64,000 bases of DNA, taken from Ectobacillus funiculus (GTDB lineage Bacteria > Bacillota > Bacilli > Bacillales > Bacillaceae_G). The DNA is taken from contig NZ_SCFM01000012.1 of the NCBI RefSeq assembly GCF_004138295.1, positions 1 to 64,000 of the forward strand. Reading direction: 5' to 3'. Position 1 is the stretch's first letter. Each line of letters starts with the position of its first letter. A model generated the notes under the pieces. The model searched no databases. It had not been told where the DNA came from and worked only from the letters and a program-made list of their open reading frames with translations. Below are positions 45,262 through 54,327 of the stretch, piece after piece. The translations under genes and the position numbers were made by a program.

Positions 45262-46095
45262 CTATTCTTCAATATTAAAGCTAATATCAAGCGCCTTTGC
45301 CGAATGCGTTAGCATTCCAAGTGAAATATAATCAACCCCGGTTTTACCGTACTCATGCAAATTCGCTAAGGTGAGGCCGCCAGATGCCTCCGTTGTAATG
45401 CTGCTTGGCACAAGAGCCGCAAACTCCTTTACCTCTTCTGGTGTACGATTATCAAACATGATAATATCTGCGCCTGCTTCGATTGCCTCAAGCACCTGTT
45501 CTTTTGTTTCCGTCTCTACTTCAACCTTCACCATGTGGCCAAGCTGCTGTTTCACAGCCGCCACCGCCTTTGTAATGGAACCGGCAAACGCGATATGATT
45601 GTCTTTAATCATCACACCGTCATACAAACCAAAACGGTGATTATAGCCGCCGCCGCACGTTACAGCATATTTATCAAACATACGCAAACCTGGCATTGTT
45701 TTTCTTGTATCGCAAATGCGCGTATGCTCGCTATCAAGCCGTTCTACTGCTTCTCTCGTCAACGTGGCGATACCGCTCATGCGTTGGATGATATTTAAAA
45801 TAACCCGTTCACCTGTTAACAGCTGTACAATTGGTCCGTACACTGCCCCAAGGATGTCCCCCTTCTCCACGCGATCGCCATCTTTTTTGTAAAGCTCAAT
45901 TTTAATATCGGTGTCAAGCAGATGGAAGCCAGCCGTAATCACGTCTGTACCGGCAAATACACCGCTCTCCTTCGCAAGAAAAGTTCCCTTCGCCTGCATG
46001 TTTCCTGGAAAAATAAGCTGTGACGTTACATCACGCTCTCCGATATCCTCCATAAAAAATTGCTGCAATGCGTGTTTCAATTTTAACGAATTCAT
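45262..46095 (-). CDS. nadC: Nicotinate-nucleotide pyrophosphorylase (quinolinate phosphoribosyltransferase)
   Basis: 277 residues from ATG at 46095, after AAGGGGG; a longer frame enters nadB without a site. DIGERDVTSQLIFPG near 17, ERVILNIIQRMSGIATLT near 99 and CDTRKTMPGLRMFDKYAV near 130 are standard. MIKDNHIAFAGSI and the barrel ends VEVETETKEQVLEAI, IIMFDNRTPEEV and EASGGLTLANL follow. It converts quinolinate and PRPP to nicotinate mononucleotide. It is central in nadBCA. Confidence 0.96.
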   Translation of the reverse strand: MNSLKLKHALQQFFMEDIGERDVTSQLIFPGNMQAKGTFLAKESGVFAGTDVITAGFHLLDTDIKIELYKKDGDRVEKGDILGAVYGPIVQLLTGERVILNIIQRMSGIATLTREAVERLDSEHTRICDTRKTMPGLRMFDKYAVTCGGGYNHRFGLYDGVMIKDNHIAFAGSITKAVAAVKQQLGHMVKVEVETETKEQVLEAIEAGADIIMFDNRTPEEVKEFAALVPSSITTEASGGLTLANLHEYGKTGVDYISLGMLTHSAKALDISFNIEE

Positions 46096-46108
46096 GTTAT
46101 CCCCCTTA

Positions 46109-47635
46109 TCATGCAAACGACAGCATGGTCTCTTTTGACAATACAATCGGCTTTGGTGCCTCACTTCTATTTGGAAAATCGCTTCGATAATGTCCGCCTA
46201 TACTTTCTCTTCGTTCTAACGCAGCTGTCACTATAAGCCATGCGGCTGTCATCATGTTATACACTATTACTTGCTCGTTTGTTAACACCTCGTACGGAAG
46301 CGCTTCACCGGCTGCTGCAGACAAATAGCATTCAATCCACTGCTTGACTTCCTGCAGAGATTGCTCCGTTCGGACGATACCAGCATGCTTCATCATCATT
46401 TCCTGCAAATCTCCCTTAGATGGAAGCATAATATCTGGGAAAGCAGCTTGATGATTTTGCGTTCTTGGCTGTATCCTTGTAGTCGGCTTTGTAAGCAAAT
46501 ACTCTCCAAGCCGTTTACCGAACACAAGGCATTCTAACAAGGAGTTACTTGCAAGACGGTTTGCGCCATGTACTCCATTACATGCAGCTTCTCCGACAGC
46601 ATATAATCCTGGCACTGTTGTTTCACCGTCCAAATTTGTACGAATGCCCCCCATATGAAAATGAGCGCCCGGCACGACAGGAATACGACCTTCCTCTAAA
46701 GAAATTCCGTTGCTTTCACACAAAGAGGCAATGGTCGGAAAGCGTGAGGCAAAACAATCAATCATTGTGATGTCCAAATACACCTTTTCGCCCCTTAAGA
46801 TTTGCTCATGAATCGCGCGTGCTACAACATCTCTTGGCGCAAGCTCCTTTTGCTCATGGATATCTTCCATGAAACGCTCACCCCGGGAATTATAAAGGAG
46901 TGCTCCTTCTCCGCGCACCGCCTCCGAGATAAGACCACGGCACTCTCCATCTACATACAGCATTGTCGGATGAAACTGCACGAACTCTAAATCGACCAGT
47001 TCCGCACCAGCTCGGTATGCCATCGCTAGTCCGTCTCCTGTTATCGTACCGTTGTTAGAGCTGAATGAATAAAGTGAGCCGCTTCCGCCTGTTGCAAGTA
47101 CGGTATGAGAAGCATAGTAATGTTTCACGCTACCCTCTTCGTCTCTCGTTATTACCCCGAGGCATCTGCCGTCTTCAACAATTAAATCTAGCACCATTTC
47201 ATTTTCAATGACCTGCACTCGATCAGAAAGATGCTGCAATGTATGCTGCATAATCTTTGCCCCGGTAGCATCTCCACCCGCATGAAGAATTCTCCTCATA
47301 CTGTGCGCCCCTTCTTGCCCAAGACTTGGACCTCTCCCATCTCCATCAAATACCATACCATCTTGAATTAAACGATGGATTTCCTGCGATCCTTCCTGAA
47401 CCAAATACTGTACTGCAGCTTTATTGTTATAGTGGCAACCGGCAAGGAGTGTATCTTTGTAATGCGATGTCCAGTGATCTTCTGGTGCAAAAACCGCAGC
47501 AACCCCGCCTTGTGCCATATTTGAATTGTTATGATATTTCGTTTTTTTTGTGATAAGCATCACATTCTTTGAGCGACTAAGCCTATTCGCTGTCTGCAAC
47601 GCAGCCAACCCGCTTCCAACAATTAAGACGTCCAT
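46109..47635 (-). CDS. nadB: L-aspartate oxidase
   Basis: 508 residues. The FAD-binding start is MDVLIVGSGLAALQTANRL. NMAQGGVAAVFAPEDHW lies near 55, AHSMRRILHAGGDATGA near 110, the active-site loop SEAVRGEGALLYN near 240, and ALYAVGEAACNGVHGANRLASNSLLE near 345. It oxidises L-aspartate to iminoaspartate, which NadA uses next. AGGAGG lies before ATG. It opens the nadBCA operon and diverges from nifS across 133 bp. Confidence 0.96.
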   Translation of the reverse strand: MDVLIVGSGLAALQTANRLSRSKNVMLITKKTKYHNNSNMAQGGVAAVFAPEDHWTSHYKDTLLAGCHYNNKAAVQYLVQEGSQEIHRLIQDGMVFDGDGRGPSLGQEGAHSMRRILHAGGDATGAKIMQHTLQHLSDRVQVIENEMVLDLIVEDGRCLGVITRDEEGSVKHYYASHTVLATGGSGSLYSFSSNNGTITGDGLAMAYRAGAELVDLEFVQFHPTMLYVDGECRGLISEAVRGEGALLYNSRGERFMEDIHEQKELAPRDVVARAIHEQILRGEKVYLDITMIDCFASRFPTIASLCESNGISLEEGRIPVVPGAHFHMGGIRTNLDGETTVPGLYAVGEAACNGVHGANRLASNSLLECLVFGKRLGEYLLTKPTTRIQPRTQNHQAAFPDIMLPSKGDLQEMMMKHAGIVRTEQSLQEVKQWIECYLSAAAGEALPYEVLTNEQVIVYNMMTAAWLIVTAALERRESIGGHYRSDFPNRSEAPKPIVLSKETMLSFA

Positions 47636-47667
47636 TTTGTACGCCTCCTGTTTCCACTTTTTTTACT

Positions 47668-47711
47668 GTCTTGACACCTATATTTACATATATTTAAACT
47701 AATGACAAGAC
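47668..47711. promoter_or_regulatory. Divergent nadB/nifS promoter region with NiaR-type inverted repeat
   Basis: GTCTTGACA (47668-47676) and TGACAAGAC (47703-47711) form a widely spaced inverted repeat. Each arm overlaps a -35: TTGACA for nifS (with TAAACT at 47695-47700) and TTGTCA for nadB on the other strand. NiaR, encoded downstream of nifS, is the expected repressor with nicotinate as corepressor. The sites are inferred. Confidence 0.6.
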
Positions 47712-47768
47712 CTTTTTATGAAAAGGTAAAAGAAAGCAAGTATTCTTCTATAGAGAGGGGCTACAATT

Positions 47769-48914
47769 ATGATATACATGGACTACGCAGCAACAACCCC
47801 AATGAGCGAGGAAGCCTTGCAGACTTTCATACAGGCCTCCCAGCAATACTTTGGCAATGAACAAAGCTTGCATGATACAGGAACATCTGCAGCAGCCTTG
47901 CTGCAAGCCTGCCGGAAAGACTTCGCAAGTATGATTGGCGGTAAAGAGCAGGGTGTATATTTTACAAGCGGCGGCTCAGAATCGAACTATTTAGCCCTTC
48001 AATCTTTGTTGGCTGTGCACGGACCGGGAAGTCATATTATTACAACCGAGATAGAGCACGCTTCCATTCGAAACTATTTTCGAGAATTAGAAAAGCAAGG
48101 ATATCATGTTACGTATTTACCTGTTGACCAATACGGGATGATTGATCCACAGATATTAGAAAATTCCATAACAGAGCAAACTGTATTGGCAAGCATTCAG
48201 CACGCGAACTCAGAAATCGGAACAATTCAAAATATTGAAAAAATCGGATTGATATTGAAAAAGTATAATGTAGTGTTTCATACCGATTGTGTACAAACAT
48301 TTGGAAAAATCCCGATTGATGTTCAGAGTATGCATATCGACAGCTTGTCTGTTTCTGCGCATAAACTGTACGGACCAAAAGGAGTCGGTGCTTGCTATAT
48401 AAATCCTCAGATCCGTTGGCAGCCTGCATTTGAAGGCACATCTCATGAAAGTGGATTTCGTCCCGGTACTGTTAATGTACCCGGTATAGCCTCCTTCATT
48501 ACAGCAGCTCGCCATATGACAGAAAAAATGGAGGAGGAAGCGGCTCGCTTACAGCAGCTGCGCCGTTTGTTTGTGGACGGATTACACTCTATGGGCTACT
48601 CAATTTCGGTGGAGGGTCATCCAACGTCTTGTTTGCCCAACATTGTAGGCATTACTATCAAAGGAATAGAAGGGCAGTATACAATGCTCGAATGTAATCG
48701 TCACGGTATCGCTGTTTCCGTAGGAAGTGCCTGCCAAATCGGAAAGCAAGAACCTTCCAAGACGATGCTCGCTATTGGCAAGGAAGTAGAAGAAGCAAAG
48801 CAATATGTCCGCTTTTCTTTTGGCGTCCATACAACAGAAGAACATATTTATAAAACGCTAGAGGTACTCAGAACAATGCTTCAGCAATTTTTTAAAGGAG
48901 TCAGCTTGACATGA
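47769..48914 (+). CDS. nifS: Cysteine desulfurase, NifS/IscS family
   Basis: 381 residues, PLP enzyme. MDYAATTPMSEEALQ is at the start, FTSGGSESNYLALQSL near 65 and HANSEIGTIQNIEKIG near 143. The PLP-lysine motif SVSAHKLYGPKGVGACYI lies near 197, and the mobile catalytic cysteine is in SVGSACQIGKQEPS (about 318). The short active-site loop places it in the NifS/IscS group. Beside nadB it most likely serves the NadA iron-sulfur cluster, as shown for B. subtilis nifS. Its stop overlaps the niaR start (ATGA). Confidence 0.94.
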   Translation: MIYMDYAATTPMSEEALQTFIQASQQYFGNEQSLHDTGTSAAALLQACRKDFASMIGGKEQGVYFTSGGSESNYLALQSLLAVHGPGSHIITTEIEHASIRNYFRELEKQGYHVTYLPVDQYGMIDPQILENSITEQTVLASIQHANSEIGTIQNIEKIGLILKKYNVVFHTDCVQTFGKIPIDVQSMHIDSLSVSAHKLYGPKGVGACYINPQIRWQPAFEGTSHESGFRPGTVNVPGIASFITAARHMTEKMEEEAARLQQLRRLFVDGLHSMGYSISVEGHPTSCLPNIVGITIKGIEGQYTMLECNRHGIAVSVGSACQIGKQEPSKTMLAIGKEVEEAKQYVRFSFGVHTTEEHIYKTLEVLRTMLQQFFKGVSLT

Positions 48915-49456
48915 GTGAAAACGAACAAAAAAAAATATTGGGTGAGGAACGAAGACAGCTTATTTTACACTGGTTGATGGAAACGGAAAAACCGTTATCT
49001 GGCGGAGAATTATCAAAGAAAACAAATGTTAGCCGACAGGTGATTGTACAGGATATTTCTCTCCTTAAGGCACGGAACGAACCGATTATCGCAACAGCAC
49101 AAGGATATATGTATGTAAGGCCCCTCGCTCCAAAGCAGCGCTTCGAGCGAGTCATCGCCTGCATGCACCGACCTGAGCAGGTTGAGCAAGAGCTGACCAT
49201 TCTTGTCGACCACGGCGTTACAATTCGGGATGTAAAGGTTGAACATCCGGTTTATGGAGACTTAACAGCACCTATCTTTGTTAGCACGCGCAACGAGGCA
49301 GCGGAGTATTTAAAAAAAATAAAAGAAACAAACGCAGCCTATCTATCACAATTAACCGGCGGCATTCATCTTCACACGATCGAAGCCGATTCCATCCGTA
49401 AACTAGATGACGCATGCCGGGCTCTTGACGCAGCAGGATTTCTCGTAGAAGATTAA
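48911..49456 (+). CDS. niaR: Transcriptional repressor NiaR of NAD biosynthesis
   Basis: 181 residues. The N-terminal HTH_11 winged helix (about 10-65, LGEERRQLILHWLMETEKPL and SGGELSKKTNVSRQVIVQDI) is followed by a 3H domain (about 78-175). The three conserved histidines lie in DHGVTIRDVKVEHPVYGDL and TGGIHLHTIEA. The 3H domain binds metal and nicotinic acid, and the loaded repressor shuts off nadBCA and nifS-niaR. It corresponds to B. subtilis YrxA. It is coupled to nifS by the ATGA overlap. Confidence 0.94.
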   Translation: MSENEQKKILGEERRQLILHWLMETEKPLSGGELSKKTNVSRQVIVQDISLLKARNEPIIATAQGYMYVRPLAPKQRFERVIACMHRPEQVEQELTILVDHGVTIRDVKVEHPVYGDLTAPIFVSTRNEAAEYLKKIKETNAAYLSQLTGGIHLHTIEADSIRKLDDACRALDAAGFLVED

Positions 49457-49496
49457 GAAAAACTGAGCACGGGAAAATTATACTTTAAGAAAGCAT

Positions 49497-49526
49497 AAAA
49501 AGCGCAAAGTCTTATGACTTAGCGCT
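49497..49526. terminator. Bidirectional terminator between niaR and pheA
   Basis: A stem pairs AGCGCAAAGTC with GACTTAGCGCT with one mismatch, has flanking A and T runs, and overlaps the pheA stop. The stretch just before it (49474-49499) resembles a worn element A tail. Confidence 0.7.
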
Positions 49527-50390
49527 TTCGTTTTGTTTAAAGGAATAACACGGATAGCTTCCAAGAAAGCTCACCGAACAACCAAGTGCTTCCAGCTCCG
49601 CTTTCGCTCCTGATAAAAGGATGCTATCGTGCTCCCCTTCAACATCAATTAAAAAGAAATAGTTTCCAAGCCCGGTTTTCATCGGACGAGACTCAATCTT
49701 GGAAAGGTTAATTTTACGCCATGCAAATGCGGCAAGCACCTGATACAACGCACCGGCATAATCAGACGGCAACGTTACCATCAGCGTTGCCTTTTCCCCG
49801 CAATAATCCTCGTTTTTTTGGAATTTTCTTTCTGGCGTTTGATGCAAAACGATAAATTTTGTATGGTTATTTTGATGCGTATGAATGCTGCGCTGTACAA
49901 TTGCCAGACCATATTTCTCAGCTGCTGCCTCATTCGCAATCGCTGCAATATTCTCCTCTGGATGCTGCGCCACAAGCCGTGCTGCTGCGCTTGTCGATGT
50001 TACATCCTCAACTGGCGTTCCCTTTAAATGCTGACTTAAAAATTTGTGACATTGCGCAATCGCGTGTGGATGAGAGTATACCATCTTCGCCTCTCGCCAT
50101 GCATCGGCATGGCTTGGATGAACGAGAAGGTGCTGCTGAATCGGCACTGTAATCTCTCCCACAATCGGGACCGGCTGCTCGTGCACGAGATAGTCAATGG
50201 TAATATTGACTGAGCCCTCAATCGCATTCTCAAGTGGTACAACCGCATAATCAATTTCTCCAGCTGCAACCGCATCAATGCAATCAGGGATTGTGACATA
50301 GGGAATGCTTACTTCTCCCGGAAAGAAACGCGTTACAGCCATGTTGGTAAACGTTGCCTCCGGTCCTAAATATCCAATTCGATAACCCAA
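49512..50390 (-). CDS. pheA: Prephenate dehydratase
   Basis: About 292 residues from TTG at 50390 (MGYRIGYLGPEATFTN), nine bases after AAGGAG; an in-frame GTG seven codons earlier contains that site and is less likely. The catalytic domain has VVPLENAIEGSVNITIDYL (about 57-75) and the threonine motif DVTSTSAAARLVAQHPEENIAAI. TKFIVLH closes it. The C-terminal ACT domain (about 200-280, ALYQVLAAFAWRKINLSKIESRP) binds phenylalanine for feedback control. It turns prephenate into phenylpyruvate. The companion gene pheB of B. subtilis is not present beside it. Confidence 0.94.
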   Translation of the reverse strand: MGYRIGYLGPEATFTNMAVTRFFPGEVSIPYVTIPDCIDAVAAGEIDYAVVPLENAIEGSVNITIDYLVHEQPVPIVGEITVPIQQHLLVHPSHADAWREAKMVYSHPHAIAQCHKFLSQHLKGTPVEDVTSTSAAARLVAQHPEENIAAIANEAAAEKYGLAIVQRSIHTHQNNHTKFIVLHQTPERKFQKNEDYCGEKATLMVTLPSDYAGALYQVLAAFAWRKINLSKIESRPMKTGLGNYFFLIDVEGEHDSILLSGAKAELEALGCSVSFLGSYPCYSFKQNESAKS

Positions 50391-50495
50391 TGATGTTCGC
50401 TCCTTTTTCACTCATTATGCTCTTAGTTATACCATGGATACACTTTTCCTTCTATATATTTTTCTAACATTCATCTAAGGAAAAAAGCTCTAAGG

Positions 50496-52421
50496 CTAAA
50501 TATGCTTCATATATTCTCGCTGTGCCAGTAAAAAATATAGAAATGCTGCCGTGCAGTATATCCCAATCACAACAAGGCTTGTTTGTAATAAATTAATATC
50601 CAGCATATGGCTTAATGAATACAGAGCAAACACACTATGCAGCACACCCGTAAGAATTGGAATAAAAAATACGATTCCCATTTGCCAGATAGCAACCCGA
50701 TTGATTTCCTTCCCCGTCATCCCGATGCGCAGCAACGAATGAAACTGGGAACGATCCTGTTCAATATCTGTGAACCATTTGAAATATGTCATACTGCATG
50801 ACGAAAGGAAAAATAAAACACTAATGAAGCCGCCGATAAACAGCGTCAGCGCACCAGATTGCTTAACCTCTAGAAACGGCAATATCCTCGTGTCAAATAT
50901 CTGAACAGGTCCGGTTCTTCCCTCAAAGCTGCGAGACTCTCCTCCTGTTCCCGTCACCTGCTGCTGTAACTCTCGCGCAAGTTCCTCTGTTTTTTCCCAA
51001 TTCTTAATCTCATAGGCGTAATAGACATATCGCTCACCTTCTGGTACAGACATAGCAAATTTTTTATAGTCCTCATCATTCACCAAAAAGCACAGCTCGG
51101 ATGCAAAAATAGAATCTGCCTCCTGTATATTTAGCTTCATCTCGTGCTTTGCTCCCATGAGCGTAAAAACAAACTGGGAGCCTTCATAAAAACGGAATTC
51201 ACCGTACGCATCCGGGTACAGGAGCACACCGCTTCCCGGCTGGCTATGCCACTCCCGTTTGCCAAGCCGCTTCGCTTCAGTATTATACAATGCTTCTGAC
51301 ACAATCATAATATCCATTTCTTTCCCTTTTATAGAAGAGAACTTTGCGGGAAGCTGTTCAATACTCATTTCCCTCGCATCGGAAAATCCGTACTTTTGCA
51401 GCGTTTCCTGCAATCGCTCAGGCTGCAAAACGGTATGCAAACCAATTCCCTTCTCTGTATACGAAAATGCATACGGCCGACCTTCTGTTACCTTATGCTT
51501 CAAATCCGCATAATACGTCAGCATCGCTCCTGTCGCCGAGACAACAAGCGCGGTTAAAATTGAGATCGTAAACAAAAACCTTGCATTGTCTGTCATTTTA
51601 TATATAAGATTGCTAATGACAAACAAGTTTGGATATTGGTAAAATAAGCTCTTTTTACGTTGAAGTGCCTTTAAACATGCTACGCTTCCTTGCGTAAAGA
51701 GAAAGTATGTGCCAATCGTCACAAGACCAATGACTGGATAGAAAAATTTCCCGAAATTTACTAGCGTTACACGAATGGATAAAACATAACCAACTGTAAT
51801 ACATACTATCCCTAATACAAGCAGCCATCTGGAGTAAAACGGTTCAGTCCGCTCTTTCCGAGCATCCTTCAATAGCTCTACTACTTCTAGCCTTCGAATA
51901 GCCCCCACTCCCAATGACGATAGTACAAAGAATAATAGAAAATACGTTACAGAAGTTAATAGAATCGCTTTTCCATTCCAAACAAATGGGATAGGGTTTT
52001 TGACCTCAAGCAGTGTACTCATCATCATAAAAAATAACTTTGAAAACACCATCCCTATACCTACACCTATGACAATCGATAAAAGCCCTATCATCATTTG
52101 CTCTAGTATAACCATGCGGGCAATTTGCCTTCTTGTAGTGCCGATGAGCGTTAACAGTCCCAGTTCTTTCTTCCGTGAACGCAGAAATGTTGTATTGGAG
52201 TATAAAATAAAGAGCGCAGAAAAGACAACAATTAAACAGTTACAAGCGCCAAGCCCCTTTTGTACACGCGGATTAATCACGCCGTTTGCCACATCAGGAT
52301 GGTAAATAAACGATGCGTACATAAAGAAAATAATAATGGAAAAGCAACTGCTATATAAAAAGGCTTTATAGCTGCGCCAATTCCCTTTTATATTTTTAAA
52401 GGCGAGATGACGAAGGTTCAT
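50496..52421 (-). CDS. BceB-type ABC transporter permease
   Basis: 641 residues with the ten-helix FtsX/BceB layout: one N-terminal helix, three, two, a large extracellular domain (about 310-505) and four C-terminal helices. MNLRHLAFKNIKGNWRSY at the start and LGLLTLIGTTRRQIARMV are typical. The extracellular domain and length (BceB has 646) mark it as a peptide-antibiotic resistance and sensing permease. The start ATG overlaps the ATPase gene by 26 bases. It acts with the ATPase and with the histidine kinase, which has almost no sensor domain of its own. Which peptide it detects cannot be read. Confidence 0.9.
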   Translation of the reverse strand: MNLRHLAFKNIKGNWRSYKAFLYSSCFSIIIFFMYASFIYHPDVANGVINPRVQKGLGACNCLIVVFSALFILYSNTTFLRSRKKELGLLTLIGTTRRQIARMVILEQMMIGLLSIVIGVGIGMVFSKLFFMMMSTLLEVKNPIPFVWNGKAILLTSVTYFLLFFVLSSLGVGAIRRLEVVELLKDARKERTEPFYSRWLLVLGIVCITVGYVLSIRVTLVNFGKFFYPVIGLVTIGTYFLFTQGSVACLKALQRKKSLFYQYPNLFVISNLIYKMTDNARFLFTISILTALVVSATGAMLTYYADLKHKVTEGRPYAFSYTEKGIGLHTVLQPERLQETLQKYGFSDAREMSIEQLPAKFSSIKGKEMDIMIVSEALYNTEAKRLGKREWHSQPGSGVLLYPDAYGEFRFYEGSQFVFTLMGAKHEMKLNIQEADSIFASELCFLVNDEDYKKFAMSVPEGERYVYYAYEIKNWEKTEELARELQQQVTGTGGESRSFEGRTGPVQIFDTRILPFLEVKQSGALTLFIGGFISVLFFLSSCSMTYFKWFTDIEQDRSQFHSLLRIGMTGKEINRVAIWQMGIVFFIPILTGVLHSVFALYSLSHMLDINLLQTSLVVIGIYCTAAFLYFLLAQREYMKHI

Positions 52422-53172
52422 GATAATCCCCTCCTATCATTGCCAATACATCTAAAATTTCCTGAAAAAATGAATGCTGATTCTGTCCCTTACAGATTTC
52501 AGAAAAAATTTCTCCATCGCGGATAAATAAAATCCGCTCACAATGGCTAGCAGCAACCGGATCATGCGTTACCATCACAATGGTCGCTTGCTTTTGCTCA
52601 TGCAGCTGCCCAAGTGCTGTCATAAGAGATTTTGCTGACTTAGAGTCTAAGTTTCCGGTCGGTTCATCAGCAAGCAGCAAGGAAGGCTCATGAATCATCG
52701 CGCGACCGGCTGCTGCTCGTTGCTGCTGTCCGCCCGATACCTCATACACCTTTTTGTGTAAAACGCCTGTAATGCCAAGAAAGTTGGCAATTTCCCCTAC
52801 TCGTTTTTCAATTTCTGTAACAGAACGACGATCCATCACAAGCGGTAAAATCATATTCTCCTGAATGGTTAAGGTATCAAGCAAATTAAAATCTTGAAAA
52901 ATAAAGCCAAGATGCTTTCGGCGAAAACCTGCAAGCTTATCCTTTCTTAGTTCACTCACATCCTGGGTATTGATAAGGATTTTTCCAGAGGTTGGCTTAT
53001 CGATTGTGGCAAGCAGATTAAGAAGCGTTGTTTTCCCGCTTCCTGACGGTCCCATAATCCCGACAAACTCTCCCTTCTCAATCTTTAAGTCAATTCCTTT
53101 TAAAGCAGTTGTTACTACTGCTCCCTTTGTGCTATATACCTTTGTAAGTCCCTTTGTTTCTAATACACTCAT
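52396..53172 (-). CDS. BceA-type ABC transporter ATPase
   Basis: 258 residues. Walker A is GIMGPSGSGKTTLLNLL (about 38-54), the Q-loop lies in GFIFQDFNLLDTL, the signature is YEVSGGQQQRAAAGRAMI (about 145-162), Walker B is LLLADEPTGNLDS and the switch histidine is in VMVTHDP. It energises the BceB-type permease. AAAGGGG precedes ATG. A BceR-like box lies about 90 bp upstream within the kinase gene end, so the transporter pair likely has its own inducible promoter (TATATT around 53200 on the minus strand). Confidence 0.92.
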   Translation of the reverse strand: MSVLETKGLTKVYSTKGAVVTTALKGIDLKIEKGEFVGIMGPSGSGKTTLLNLLATIDKPTSGKILINTQDVSELRKDKLAGFRRKHLGFIFQDFNLLDTLTIQENMILPLVMDRRSVTEIEKRVGEIANFLGITGVLHKKVYEVSGGQQQRAAAGRAMIHEPSLLLADEPTGNLDSKSAKSLMTALGQLHEQKQATIVMVTHDPVAASHCERILFIRDGEIFSEICKGQNQHSFFQEILDVLAMIGGDYHEPSSSRL

Positions 53173-53256
53173 ATTTCATACCCCTTTCTCTACCCTTACT
53201 ATAAGGGAATATAGAAAGTGAAACGAGTGATTCTCCTTACAAATTCGCGAGTTATC

Positions 53257-53270
53257 TTACATTTTTGTCA
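53257..53270 (-). promoter_or_regulatory. BceR-type response regulator box
   Basis: On the minus strand TGACA-AAAA-TGTAA matches the TNACA-N4-TGTAA box reported upstream of Bce-type transporter operons. It overlaps the last codons of the kinase gene and lies about 50 bp upstream of a TATATT -10 candidate for the ATPase-permease pair. Binding by the adjacent regulator is inferred. Confidence 0.6.
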
Positions 53271-54327
53271 CCTGGGATAGCATATTATAGTAAGCCTCAT
53301 CCTTAGTAAATGCAAAGCTTACCGTTGTTCCTGCACCAACCTCGGACCTAATAGTAAGCCGATGGCCCAGCCTATCACAGGCATGCTTAGCGATATACAA
53401 GCCCATCCCTGTTGCTTCTCTTGTCTTTCTTCCGTTCACTCCTGTAAAAAAAGGCTCAAACACCCTCCGAATATCCTGTTTTGGAATCCCAATGCCGTTA
53501 TCAATAATATGTAATTCACTCTTATTGTCTTTGTTTTCAATGCGTAGCTCTATGTATTTCTGCTGCTTGCCGCTAATACTCGTATACTTTAGCGCATTCC
53601 CGACAATCTGCCATAATGCCGCTGTCAACCACTTACGGTCTGTTTGAATGACAGACTCCTGTTCCGCCCCTTGTAGTCGCGGATATACACCATGCTGAAT
53701 AAAAAGTCTCTTATGCTCATTAATAAATGCCCGGACAAATTCTCGTAAATCGAGATTTTCAATTTTATAGTCCTTTTCAAATCTTTCTAGCCTAGCCAGC
53801 TGCAGCGCCAAATCCAGCCCTTGTAAAATTCGTTCATTTTCCTCGCGAATTTGCTTGAGGAGTTCAGCATCACCACTATCGGCAAGCCCCTTTTGCACAA
53901 GCAGCTCAATAACAGAAACAGGGGTCTTCATTTGATGAATCCATTGATTCAGGAAAATAACCTGTTGCTGCTCCTTTGCTTCCTTTTTCTGCATGCTGTC
54001 CATATATTGCTGTCTCATAGAAGTTAACGCCTCTAGCAGCAGCCTCTGCTCATGATAAGGCGGCTCTTGAATAGCAAAAGAATCCGTGAGTTCCGTTCCC
54101 GCTGCAACATAGTGCTCAAGCTGCCTAATAAATCGTCTTCGTTTCCAATAGACTTGTCCTAGCAGCAGCAAAAGCAGAAAAGCTGATAACGAGATTCCAT
54201 ATAGAGTTGTTGACGTCTCAAGTGACTTCCTATGAACATATAAATCGAGCTGCACAACTAGAATAAACAGTACATGACTAAGAATGTATATAAGGAGAAA
54301 AGGAAACCAGTCGCGCATATATTTCAC
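53257..54327 (-). CDS. BceS-type intramembrane-sensing histidine kinase
   Basis: About 356 residues from GTG at 54327, whose GTG overlaps the regulator stop (GTGA), six bases after GGGGGGAAGA. Two helices (about 9-30 and 38-57) are joined by a very short loop, the sign of kinases that sense through their transporter. The dimerisation motif is FLNQWIHQMKTPVSVIELL with the phosphorylated histidine. The N box is WQIVGNALKYTS, then DNGIGIPKQDIRRVFEPFF and GMGLYIAKHACDRLGH. It should phosphorylate the regulator encoded just upstream. Confidence 0.9.
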   Translation of the reverse strand: MKYMRDWFPFLLIYILSHVLFILVVQLDLYVHRKSLETSTTLYGISLSAFLLLLLLGQVYWKRRRFIRQLEHYVAAGTELTDSFAIQEPPYHEQRLLLEALTSMRQQYMDSMQKKEAKEQQQVIFLNQWIHQMKTPVSVIELLVQKGLADSGDAELLKQIREENERILQGLDLALQLARLERFEKDYKIENLDLREFVRAFINEHKRLFIQHGVYPRLQGAEQESVIQTDRKWLTAALWQIVGNALKYTSISGKQQKYIELRIENKDNKSELHIIDNGIGIPKQDIRRVFEPFFTGVNGRKTREATGMGLYIAKHACDRLGHRLTIRSEVGAGTTVSFAFTKDEAYYNMLSQVTKM

